Shown one piece after another: positions 1 to 7,980 of a stretch of DNA of 59,024 nucleotides; the first letter of the stretch is position 1; every line of letters begins with the position of its first letter. The position numbers were made by a program, and so were the translations under genes. The DNA is from Phycisphaerales bacterium UBA1910 (GTDB lineage Bacteria; Planctomycetota; Phycisphaerae; Phycisphaerales; UBA1924). The DNA is taken from the NCBI GenBank assembly GCA_002337545.1, contig DDGE01000038.1, forward strand, positions 1-59,024. Direction: 5' to 3'. Under the pieces are notes generated by a model that was given only the letters and a program-made list of their open reading frames with translations, made no database searches and was not told the DNA's origin.

Positions 1-564
1 GTCTCGGGCCATCATGTACACCGGATGAGCGAGCGCGAAGCAACCCGGTTTCGTAGAGAAGAGATCGGTGTTATCTTTCAGGCTTTCAATCTTATCCCCA
101 CGATGTCCGCGGTCGAAAATGTCCAACTCCCCGGGCTCCTCTCTGGCCGGCTCTCAAAGAAACTCACGGATCGTTCGCACGAGCTCCTGGAGCAGTTGGG
201 GCTCGGCGATCGTGCTGAGCATCGCCCAGAGGCATTATCCGGCGGCGAGCAACAACGAGTCGCGATCGCACGGGCTCTCCTTTATCGACCTGCTGTCGTG
301 TTTGCGGACGAACCGACGGGGAATCTGGATACCAATGCGAGTGAACGAGTCTGGTCAATGCTTCAGCGGATCGCGCGTGATGAACAGGTGACCGTGATCA
401 TGGTCACCCACGAACCAGAAGCCGCGAGTTATTGCGAGAAGATTTTCGTGATGAATGACGGGATGATCGTGGGAACGATAGAGAATCCGAAAGCGCACGA
501 CGAAGGGGGGATGGATGCGGGCACCATTGCGACTCGCACGCAGCATCTGCTCAGCGCGTCGTAG
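1..564 (+). CDS. ABC transporter ATP-binding protein, 5' end missing
   Basis: ATPase subunit of a LolD/MacB-type exporter; it hydrolyses ATP on the cytoplasmic face to drive the permease encoded next. The reading frame is open from base 1, so the N-terminus with the Walker A loop lies outside the window. Visible are the Q-loop (IFQAFNLIP, about residue 25 of the fragment), the signature LSGGEQQRVAIARAL (about 79), Walker B VVFADEPTGNLD (about 99) and the H-loop VTHE (about 135). The GNLD after Walker B is typical of the MacB/LolD/FtsE group, whose substrates are lipoproteins, peptides or cell-wall regulators. The C-terminus overlaps the permease by 50 bases, which implies coupled translation. 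The substrate cannot be told from sequence. Confidence 0.93.
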   Translation, partial: VSGHHVHRMSEREATRFRREEIGVIFQAFNLIPTMSAVENVQLPGLLSGRLSKKLTDRSHELLEQLGLGDRAEHRPEALSGGEQQRVAIARALLYRPAVVFADEPTGNLDTNASERVWSMLQRIARDEQVTVIMVTHEPEAASYCEKIFVMNDGMIVGTIENPKAHDEGGMDAGTIATRTQHLLSAS

Positions 565-3271
565 CCGCGTTGCGTTGCTCTCCAGCGCCGTCGCGCTTTC
601 CGTGGTGCTCGTCACGAGTATCGCGTGCGTCATGGCATCCCTCAACGCGGCATTCAAGGCACAGATCGACACCCAGATCGGCACGGCAGAAGTACGGCTC
701 CTCCCGACAAGCGGTGAGACCTTTGAAGCTGCCCTGCTTGGCACCGTAGCCAACTGGCACGGAGTTGAACAAGCCGTGCCACGGTTGCAATCGACGCTCT
801 CGCTGGTCGTGCAACAGCCCGAACATCAACTCGTCGATGGCGGTATCAGGGTCGTTGACCAGCGATACGCGGCGAATGTGTTCGTAAACGGGATCAATCC
901 GGATATCGAGTTTGATGCCCGCCCGGTCACACTTATAGAGGGACGATACCCGCGAGCAGTTGACGAGATCGTGATCGATATGCGCGTGGCTCAAAGACTG
1001 TCATGGGCGTACGCGAAGCAGATGAAATCCGGTGAAGGACCGGATTTGTTTTCAGCCCCCGGGTTGTATCTCGAGTTCCCTGTGGTTTCATTGGGCGATG
1101 TAGCTATCAATGACGAAGAGATGAACCGACTCAATAGGGGAGTTGGGCCTCGAATCGGTGACACACTCATTGTCCCGCGTTTGTTTGGCAAATCCCGCAC
1201 GCTTACGATCGTCGGCCTCGCGAAACCAGCCCCGCTTGGCGGGAAGCCTATCGCGTATACGACAGTTTCCACACTCGACGCCCTTGCTCGGAAAAAGGGT
1301 CGGCTCTCAGATATTGAGCTCAAACTCTCTGAAGAAGTCGACCCAGAGTTATTCGTCGAGAGATACAAAGATGAACTGTTCCCGGATGCGCTCCTCCAAA
1401 CGACTGGGAGGATCACCTCGGGCGTTGAACAAAACATGCAGGCGTCTCAACTCGGGTTCGTGTTGATCTCCGTGATCGCGTTGATATCTGCGGCATTCAT
1501 TATCACAACTGGGTTAACGACGGGGGTTGCAGAACAACAGCGAACCCTCGCGGTCCTCCGCGCGATCGGAGCGCCGAGAAGTCAGTTAGCCATTGCACAG
1601 CTCTTCGTCGGCACGACTGTTGCAGGGATCGGTGTGATCATTGGGATACCCTGCGGGATCGGCGTGGCGTATGGGCTGACCCAGATATTTGATCAACAGA
1701 TGGCTGAGGGATTGGTCATTCCGCCGATTATGCTCAGCCTCACAGTGTTTGGAGCAATCCTCGCGGGCTTGCTCGGGGCGCTCTGGCCAGCATGGCGTGC
1801 GGCGTCGCTCTCTCCGTTGCGTGCAATGAGCGTGCGGGCAACCCCGATGTCCGCGACCGGCATTGGGATGGTCAGCATCGCCGGTTTGCTTGGTATCTGC
1901 ACAATGATCGCGATCGTTCTGTTCTTTGCAGATCAAGGATGGTTCTTTTATCTGTATACCGGAGTGGGACTGCCACTCATGTTCCTCGGGTATTTTCTGG
2001 TATCAGTCCCCGTTGTGGTCATCATCGCCCGATTATGCTCGAAGCCGATCTCAATCGTCTTTAGACTCCCGCCGCAGTTGCTCGGGCGCACCGTAAGGGC
2101 AACGCCTTATCGGCACGGTTTCACCGCGGGCGCGCTCATGACCGGGCTGGCGCTGATGATTGGAATTTGGACGAATGGGTCTGCCGCGATGCGTGATTGG
2201 CTCGGGAAAATTGAGTTTCCCGACGCGTTTGCATACGGGCTGCCGCTGAGCGAAGAAGCACAGCAAATACTCAACGAGATGCCGCTCGTGGATCAGACAT
2301 GTGCCATCTCAATGCGAGCGGTTCGAACTGATGCGTTCGGGGTCGAGGGGTTGTCATCCTACAAAACAAACTTCATCGCATTTGAACCGGAGCCATTCCT
2401 CCGCATGGCCCGTCTTGAGTTTGTACAAGGAGAACAGGAAACCGCGGTCCGCAGACTTCAGGAAGGTGGCGCGGTCCTCGTTGCACGCGAGTTCCTTGTC
2501 GCCAGAGGCCTTGGTGTCGGGGACACTTTCTCGTGTACAGATACAGATGGCACACAGCACGATTTCGAGATCGTCGGCGTAGTGACCTCTCCAGGCCTCG
2601 AGCTTGTCAGCCAGTACTTCGATCTCGGAGACAACTTTGTCAACCAAGCGATCGGTTCGGTCTTTGGTTCGCGTGATGACATGATCGAGAAGTTTGGAAT
2701 GCGAGTCTCCCAGTTGATCCAAATCGACCTGAATGACGAGATGGTTGCACAGATTGGTGATGAACAATCGGTAGCAGAAATCCGAGAAGCACTCCTCGGA
2801 GCCGGCGTGCTGAATGTCGGATCCGGACGAATCATCCGGCGACAGATCGAGGCGGTCTTTGCATCCACCCTCGTGGTTTTCTCAACCGTCGCGATTGGTG
2901 CGATGCTCGTTGCTTGCTTCGGCGTGGCGAATCTCATCATCGCGGAGATCAATGCTCGTCGGTATGAAATGGGTGTTCTTCGCGCGGTTGGGGCATCCAA
3001 GGGGCAACTGGTCCGATTGATCACGGCTCAAGCCCTCATCATTGCCCTCAGCGCATGCGTGCTCGGGACAGGACTCGGAATTCAAGCCGCTTGGGGCGGA
3101 CGAGAAATGAACCGTCGCGTTATCGGGATCGATCTCGAATCAGCGCTCCCAATCGATGCGATTGCATTGGCATGGGCTTGCGCGATTGTACTCTCACTGA
3201 TCGCGGCCGCCCCGAGCGCAATGCGGTTAGGGCGTTCGCAGATCCGCAATCTGCTAATCTCGCCTCGCTGA
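515..3271 (+). CDS. ABC transporter permease, double FtsX/MacB type
   Basis: Large inner-membrane permease of 918 residues, partner of the upstream ATPase. It has an N-terminal membrane segment (about residues 20-42) followed by a long periplasmic MacB-like domain. A first FtsX domain with several membrane helices starts near residue 311, and a second FtsX domain starts near residue 784 (ending in the typical EMGVLRAVGASKGQL stretch). Two FtsX domains in one chain are the arrangement seen when one permease replaces a LolC/LolE-like pair. The ATG at 515 is preceded by a purine-rich GAAGGGGGG at 502-510; another ATG at 511 belongs to the ATPase frame. The gene ends 5 bases from the converging uvrB. 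The cargo is unknown; lipoprotein or lipid export is the family default. Confidence 0.9.
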   Translation: MRAPLRLARSICSARRSRVALLSSAVALSVVLVTSIACVMASLNAAFKAQIDTQIGTAEVRLLPTSGETFEAALLGTVANWHGVEQAVPRLQSTLSLVVQQPEHQLVDGGIRVVDQRYAANVFVNGINPDIEFDARPVTLIEGRYPRAVDEIVIDMRVAQRLSWAYAKQMKSGEGPDLFSAPGLYLEFPVVSLGDVAINDEEMNRLNRGVGPRIGDTLIVPRLFGKSRTLTIVGLAKPAPLGGKPIAYTTVSTLDALARKKGRLSDIELKLSEEVDPELFVERYKDELFPDALLQTTGRITSGVEQNMQASQLGFVLISVIALISAAFIITTGLTTGVAEQQRTLAVLRAIGAPRSQLAIAQLFVGTTVAGIGVIIGIPCGIGVAYGLTQIFDQQMAEGLVIPPIMLSLTVFGAILAGLLGALWPAWRAASLSPLRAMSVRATPMSATGIGMVSIAGLLGICTMIAIVLFFADQGWFFYLYTGVGLPLMFLGYFLVSVPVVVIIARLCSKPISIVFRLPPQLLGRTVRATPYRHGFTAGALMTGLALMIGIWTNGSAAMRDWLGKIEFPDAFAYGLPLSEEAQQILNEMPLVDQTCAISMRAVRTDAFGVEGLSSYKTNFIAFEPEPFLRMARLEFVQGEQETAVRRLQEGGAVLVAREFLVARGLGVGDTFSCTDTDGTQHDFEIVGVVTSPGLELVSQYFDLGDNFVNQAIGSVFGSRDDMIEKFGMRVSQLIQIDLNDEMVAQIGDEQSVAEIREALLGAGVLNVGSGRIIRRQIEAVFASTLVVFSTVAIGAMLVACFGVANLIIAEINARRYEMGVLRAVGASKGQLVRLITAQALIIALSACVLGTGLGIQAAWGGREMNRRVIGIDLESALPIDAIALAWACAIVLSLIAAAPSAMRLGRSQIRNLLISPR

Positions 3272-3276
3272 TTGAT

Positions 3277-5529
3277 TTACTTACCCTTTTGCCGGCGAGG
3301 TTTTCCCCGACGGGTATTCGGCGCCCCGGGTTTGCCCGCTTTGCCACTGATCGCGCGAGCGATCTCTGAACGGCGGAGGAAAAGAGAAGTTTCTCCATCC
3401 AGGATTTTATCTGTTTGATGTTCCTCGATGAGTTCATGGACATGCTTCATCTGGTCTCGGAGCAAAGCCGCAGATTCGAAGTCCATTGCCTCTGCCGCTT
3501 CCATCATGTCCGTTTCCAGCGCTTTCATGAGCATGTGGGCATCAATCGCAGGATCGTCTGCCTCGTCATATGTCGCAGCTTTCGCGGTCTTGCGTGCCTT
3601 GAGGATGTTTTCGATACCGCCTCGGATTTCTTTGTGGACCGTGATCGGGATGATGTCGTGCTCGGCGTTGTACGCGAGTTGCTTCTCTCGGCGACGCTGG
3701 GTTTCATCCATCGCTTCACTCATCGCCTTGGTCATCTTGTCAGCATAGAGGATAACCCGTGATTTCGCGTTTCGCGCAGCTCGCCCGATCTGCTGGATGA
3801 GTGATGTCGCGCTGCGCAGGAACCCCTCTTTGTCCGCATCCAAGATGCACACCAGCGCCACTTCAGGCAGGTCGAGTCCTTCTCGGAGCAGGTTCACGCC
3901 GATGAGAATATCGAAATCGCCTCGCCGCAAATCCGTGAGGATCTCGATACGCTCGAGGGTGTCGATATCAGAGTGAAGGTATCGGACACGCATCCCATTG
4001 TCGCTCATATAGGTCGTCAGATCTTCGCAGAGCCGCTTCGTCAACGCTGTAACAAGGACGCGATCGCCATTCTCAACAACCTCCTTGCATCGATCAAGTA
4101 AGTCCGGCACCTGACCGTTTGCGGGGCGTACATCAACCTGCGGATCAACGAGCCCGGTTGGACGAATCACCTGCTCAATCACTTCGCCCTGCGTTTTCTC
4201 AAGTTCGTATGGGCCGGGCGTTGCGGAAACATAAACGACCTGAGGCACGAGAGCCTCAAACTCTTCAAATCGAAGCGGTCGGTTGTCCAGGCATGAAGGC
4301 AAGCGGAACCCGTGATCTACAAGAACCTCTTTGCGTGCTTTGTCGCCATTGAACATCGCACGAATCTGCGGAATGGTCACATGGGACTCGTCGATCATAA
4401 TCATCCAATCCTTGAGATTGGTTCGATGGATGCCGAATCGAGCGGCGTCATACTCATGATCGCGAGAATCAATCGCTTCTGCGTCAGGATCGATGACCGG
4501 CTGAGCCTTCCCACCCCTACCGGGCGCGTAATCAAAGTAGTCGAGCAATGTGAAGGGGCGTTCTCCCGGCAATCGTCCGTCCATGTACCTCGAATAGTTT
4601 TCGACACCCTGGCAATACCCAACCTCCTCGATCATCTCAAGATCGTACTTCGTCCGTGCGAGTAGTCGCTGGGCTTCGAGCAACTTGCCCTCATGACGCA
4701 GATGCATCACCCGATCATCCATCTCTTCACGGATCGATTTGAGCACCTCGCTCATGCGGTCCTCCGGCATGACATAATGGACCGCGGGGAACAGGAAGTA
4801 CTGAGATTCATCGGCGAGCAGTTCGCCGGAAGTGGGATTAATCAGTTCGATACGCTCAACTTCATCGCCGAAGAGCTCGATGCGAATCGCAAACTTTTCG
4901 TAGGCAGGCCAAACCTCGATGGCGTCGCCGCGTGCGCGATAGGTGCCTCTCATGAAATCGATCTCTGCGCGTTCGTACTGCATCGCATTGAGTGAAAGAA
5001 AGAGATCACGACGCGGCAGCTGCATCCCCCGGGTGAGGGTGTATACCTTCTCCGAATAGGCGCTTGGCGATCCGAGACCAAAGATGCAAGACACGGATGC
5101 AACCACGATGCAATCTCGACGCTGGATCAGATTCGATGTGGCCGCGAGACGAAGCTGATCGAGATCGTCATTCCGCGAGGAATCCTTCTCGATGTAGATG
5201 TCACGCCCAGGTATGTACGCCTCGGGCTGGTAGTAGTCGTAGTACGACACAAAGTAGTTCACCGAGTTATTCGGAAAGAAAGCCTTGAGTTCCTCAAAGA
5301 GCTGAGCAGCAAGGGTTTTGTTGTGCGAAAGTACAAGAGTTGGCTTGTTCACTCTCGCGATCGTGTGGGCCATCGAGAAGGTTTTCCCCGTTCCCGTGGC
5401 ACCGAGGAGACAGGTGTGTTTTTGGCCCGATTCAATCGCGGAAGTTAGGGCATCAATCGCTCCGGGCTGATCTCCCGCAGGCTGATAGCTCGAGACAACT
5501 TCAAAGGGCTTGGTCGTGGAGATAGGCAT
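3277..5529 (-). CDS. uvrB: Excinuclease ABC subunit B
   Basis: UvrB, the damage-verifying helicase-like subunit of nucleotide excision repair; it is loaded on DNA by UvrA and recruits UvrC. About 750 residues, normal for the family. Near the N-terminus are the PFEVVSSYQPAGDQP region and Walker A GATGTGKT, followed by the beta-hairpin region YYDYYQPEAYIP that inserts between DNA strands. Helicase motifs include MIDESH, YVSATPGPYE, GVNLLREGLDLPEVALV and QQIGRAARN. A C-terminal UVR coiled coil (AAEAMDFESAALLRDQM) is present. I placed the start at the ATG that gives the usual short N-terminus before KPFE; the frame extends to a GTG at 5595, which would add 22 residues and reach the ArsR operator. 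It is divergent from arsR. Confidence 0.97.
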   Translation of the reverse strand: MPISTTKPFEVVSSYQPAGDQPGAIDALTSAIESGQKHTCLLGATGTGKTFSMAHTIARVNKPTLVLSHNKTLAAQLFEELKAFFPNNSVNYFVSYYDYYQPEAYIPGRDIYIEKDSSRNDDLDQLRLAATSNLIQRRDCIVVASVSCIFGLGSPSAYSEKVYTLTRGMQLPRRDLFLSLNAMQYERAEIDFMRGTYRARGDAIEVWPAYEKFAIRIELFGDEVERIELINPTSGELLADESQYFLFPAVHYVMPEDRMSEVLKSIREEMDDRVMHLRHEGKLLEAQRLLARTKYDLEMIEEVGYCQGVENYSRYMDGRLPGERPFTLLDYFDYAPGRGGKAQPVIDPDAEAIDSRDHEYDAARFGIHRTNLKDWMIMIDESHVTIPQIRAMFNGDKARKEVLVDHGFRLPSCLDNRPLRFEEFEALVPQVVYVSATPGPYELEKTQGEVIEQVIRPTGLVDPQVDVRPANGQVPDLLDRCKEVVENGDRVLVTALTKRLCEDLTTYMSDNGMRVRYLHSDIDTLERIEILTDLRRGDFDILIGVNLLREGLDLPEVALVCILDADKEGFLRSATSLIQQIGRAARNAKSRVILYADKMTKAMSEAMDETQRRREKQLAYNAEHDIIPITVHKEIRGGIENILKARKTAKAATYDEADDPAIDAHMLMKALETDMMEAAEAMDFESAALLRDQMKHVHELIEEHQTDKILDGETSLFLRRSEIARAISGKAGKPGAPNTRRGKPRRQKGK

Positions 5530-5601
5530 CCAATGATCATAGATGCCGATTTTCGTCCCAAATGGAGCATCTTCCGTGATTCGACTTGCACTCACCTGAA
5601 T

Positions 5602-5623
5602 GTGACCATATAGTCACCTATAT
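5602..5623. promoter_or_regulatory. Overlapping palindromes, putative ArsR operator
   Basis: Two interlocking inverted repeats lie between uvrB and the arsR-like gene. The first, GTGACCATATAGTCAC at 5602-5617, is symmetric at 14 of 16 positions. The second, ATATAGTCACCTATAT at 5608-5623, has perfect 6-base arms around TCAC. ArsR-family dimers bind AT-rich palindromes of this size, and the site sits just before the proposed arsR start, so autorepression is the simple reading. It could also affect uvrB, which diverges from it. No experiment supports this. Confidence 0.6.
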
Positions 5624-5636
5624 GAAACAGGATGCC

Positions 5637-6002
5637 ATGGACGGCGAGTCAAAAAAGACATCTTGGGAATCACATGATCTTGTTTGGAAAGCACTCGCCG
5701 ACCCGACTCGCCGGGCGATCCTGGACGAACTCAGGAATGGTCGAAGAACCACGAGTGAACTGGCAGCGGAGTTCCCTGATATGACACGCTTTGGCGTGAT
5801 GAAACACCTCAAGGTACTTGAGGAAGCACATCTGCTCGTGCATCGCAAAGAGGGGCGGACGCGCTGGAACTACCTCAATGCAGTCCCTATCCGACAGGTT
5901 TACGAACGATGGGTGAGCAAATACGAAAACCAATGGGCCAGCGCTCTCAACAATCTAAAACATGTTGCAGAGTCTGATCGAACAGAGGAGCCGAACAAAT
6001 GA
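5637..6002 (+). CDS. ArsR-family transcriptional regulator
   Basis: Small winged-helix repressor of about 121 residues. The start of the domain is typical of the SRPBCC-linked ArsR branch (WKALADPTRRAILDEL), followed by the recognition helix region TSELAAEF...GVMKHLKVLEEAHLLV and the wing RKEGRTRWNYLN. The metal-binding cysteine box ELCVCDL of arsenic and cadmium sensors is absent, so it probably does not sense metal. I chose the ATG at 5637 because CAGGA lies four bases upstream; an in-frame ATG at 5622 falls inside the operator. The stop overlaps the SRPBCC start as ATGA, so the two are an operon. In characterised relatives the ligand is unknown or a small hydrophobic molecule bound by the partner. 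Confidence 0.9.
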   Translation: MDGESKKTSWESHDLVWKALADPTRRAILDELRNGRRTTSELAAEFPDMTRFGVMKHLKVLEEAHLLVHRKEGRTRWNYLNAVPIRQVYERWVSKYENQWASALNNLKHVAESDRTEEPNK

Positions 6003-6454
6003 GCACGAAAACAATCGAGTCACCGGCACGGATTGCAGTCGCAACATGCGAAGTCCATATCGATTCGACACCCCAGAGTGTGTATGAGCTGTTCATCAAT
6101 GAACCAGAAAACTGGTTCTTTGAGAACGAGGAATCGAAATCCCAAACCCCAACCCGATTCGATTGCAGAATCGGCGGCAAGTTCTATATCGAACTTCCAG
6201 ACGGAGGTTTCAATACGATCGGAGAAGTCACCATGCTCAAGCCGGGGAAGAAGATCCGGCTGAGTGGAGACTGCACGATGCCACAGGCGGTGCTGATGAA
6301 TATGACGATCTCGTTCGAGGGCACAGACAGCGGAACAAGAGTGAGTGTTGACCATCGAATGTTCGGAGAGTTCGATGATTCGGCACCAGCCGAGTTCGAA
6401 GAGGGCTGGCTGGATGGGTTGGAGAAACTCAAAGCCTTCGTCGAATCGAGATAA
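5999..6454 (+). CDS. SRPBCC (AHSA1-like) domain protein
   Basis: A 151-residue single-domain protein of the START/SRPBCC fold, AHSA1 branch. It begins with a short tail and the strand ATCEVHIDSTPQSVYELF, then has the insertion containing W near residue 40, the GGKFYIELPDGG hairpin typical of the family (about 60-71), and a C-terminal long helix (EEGWLDGLEKLKAFVES) that caps the hydrophobic cavity. These proteins bind small hydrophobic ligands. Pairing with an ArsR regulator by a 4-base overlap is common and suggests the pair responds to a shared ligand. No enzymatic residues can be named. The region between its stop and the next gene (6455-6506) shows nothing recognisable. Confidence 0.88.
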   Translation: MSTKTIESPARIAVATCEVHIDSTPQSVYELFINEPENWFFENEESKSQTPTRFDCRIGGKFYIELPDGGFNTIGEVTMLKPGKKIRLSGDCTMPQAVLMNMTISFEGTDSGTRVSVDHRMFGEFDDSAPAEFEEGWLDGLEKLKAFVESR

Positions 6455-6506
6455 CACTCATCGAACCAATGGACTGAAACAAATTTCGCCGCGGCCGATG
6501 CGCAGG

Positions 6507-7943
6507 CTAGTTGTATTCCGGGCCGCGGTTCCGGTTTGAGGTCAGCCAATCACGCTGACGCTGAATACTGGTGTACGCCTTATCTCCAAGATCATCTTCA
6601 ATGATTTCGAGATGGAGAGCACCAATTATTGCAGCACGCTTATTCACTTCTGCCATCCGCGTGAGTGCTTCAAGCATGATGTCGCAATGCCGGACAGTCT
6701 TATCGACTCGCTCACGCCAACGGATCATGGTTGGCCCATCAGGGAGATACTCACCTCTCTGGGTTCGTACAAAATAGTAATCACTGAATGACTCAGGATG
6801 ATCCTGTTCGTAGGATTCAAATGTTTGACGAAATACTTCCAAAGCTTCAGTATACTTCTCACCAAGCTTGACCCGCTCTTCCCCCGCGGTTTCCATCGCT
6901 CGGGTTCCGATCCGTTTCACCTCGTACCACGATTGAATATCCATGAGCTCGCCGAGTGCATCGATCTCGCCCTCCAAGAGCTTTGCCATTCCGATCTCGA
7001 TCATCTGGTCTGCTCGGATAGTGAGCACTGTTGAAGAGTTATCGAGTTGCATCGCACCCGGCGTGCTTGGCCTCGAAGGGTAGGCTTTGCCCTCATCATC
7101 TACCCATACTTCTGCGGCTGGCTCAACCATAGCACGAAACACTTCTGGAGGGTGTCCTTTTTCCACAGCGCGAGATGCGATCTCAGCTGCCCAGATTGAG
7201 TTCATCTTGGCATCGACCTCAGCGGCTCCGGTCGATGTGTTGTCTGAATAGGCGACAGCCCCACCCAAGCGAGAGTCAGATCGAACCCAGATATGATCTG
7301 ATGCTGCGGCATAAATACTCGCGGCACTGATTGCCTCGTCATCAATAACCGCATGATACTCAAACTCCTCGTCGTACTCTTTGAGCACTTCCATGGCCTC
7401 AACCGCGTCATACACAAATCCGCCGGGCGAATCGATTGTGAACACAATGTGCTGAACACCCTTGCGCTCGGCTTGCTTGAGCGCGTTTCGCAACCCATAC
7501 GCGTTCGATAGCTCACCAATTGCACCATTGATTGGTATTTCCATGTACAGGACGCGGCGTTTTCTCGCCGCGAGTCGCTCGCGTGCAGTCAGCGGATTCC
7601 GATCTACCGAATCATCGTCATTGTCTTCACCTACTAATTCTTCTTCGGATGGAAGTGGCGAAGATGTGTCTTGAGACTCATCATCGGGAACCGTGTCTCG
7701 TTCATCGGACGCATCGTCCGGGAGAGGCTTGTATTCAACAGAACGAACTTTGTATCGAGGAAATGTCTTCGTTGTTTTGATATTCGAGATGACAATCTCG
7801 ATGACAACCTGTGCCGCGTTCTCGCTTGTCACGGTGCCTTCATACACCGTGCCGTCTTTGAGCGTCACAACATCTGCCAGCGCAGCTGGAACAAACAAAG
7901 TAAGGAAAGCGAATACGATGGCCAATATGCTCTCTCTCATCAT
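6507..7943 (-). CDS. Secreted ClpP-fold/NfeD-like serine protease
   Basis: About 478 residues with an N-terminal signal peptide (MRESILAIVFAFLTLFVPAALA). A small beta domain with VVTLKDGTVYEGTV follows, then an acidic linker rich in D, E and S (about 85-125). The protease domain starts near residue 140 with YMEIPINGAIG and carries the ClpP/SppA-fold signatures FTIDSPGGFVYDAVEAM and EAISAASIYAAASDHIWV, where a serine in ISAAS is the probable nucleophile. The catalytic lysine of NfeD/SppA proteases cannot be assigned by eye. The NfeD OB-fold is not recognisable, so the C-terminal 200 residues are unexplained. A start eight codons earlier (ATG at 7967) is possible; neither has a good ribosome site. 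Role: likely periplasmic membrane-protein or stomatin-linked proteolysis. Confidence 0.75.
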   Translation of the reverse strand: MMRESILAIVFAFLTLFVPAALADVVTLKDGTVYEGTVTSENAAQVVIEIVISNIKTTKTFPRYKVRSVEYKPLPDDASDERDTVPDDESQDTSSPLPSEEELVGEDNDDDSVDRNPLTARERLAARKRRVLYMEIPINGAIGELSNAYGLRNALKQAERKGVQHIVFTIDSPGGFVYDAVEAMEVLKEYDEEFEYHAVIDDEAISAASIYAAASDHIWVRSDSRLGGAVAYSDNTSTGAAEVDAKMNSIWAAEIASRAVEKGHPPEVFRAMVEPAAEVWVDDEGKAYPSRPSTPGAMQLDNSSTVLTIRADQMIEIGMAKLLEGEIDALGELMDIQSWYEVKRIGTRAMETAGEERVKLGEKYTEALEVFRQTFESYEQDHPESFSDYYFVRTQRGEYLPDGPTMIRWRERVDKTVRHCDIMLEALTRMAEVNKRAAIIGALHLEIIEDDLGDKAYTSIQRQRDWLTSNRNRGPEYN

Positions 7944-7980
7944 GCGATGAGTATAGCAGATACGCATACTATTCCAAGTG

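Noticed and set aside
5530..5595. Longer UvrB starting at GTG 5595
   Set aside because: The added 22 residues are not part of the conserved UvrB N-terminus and there is no ribosome site; it remains possible.
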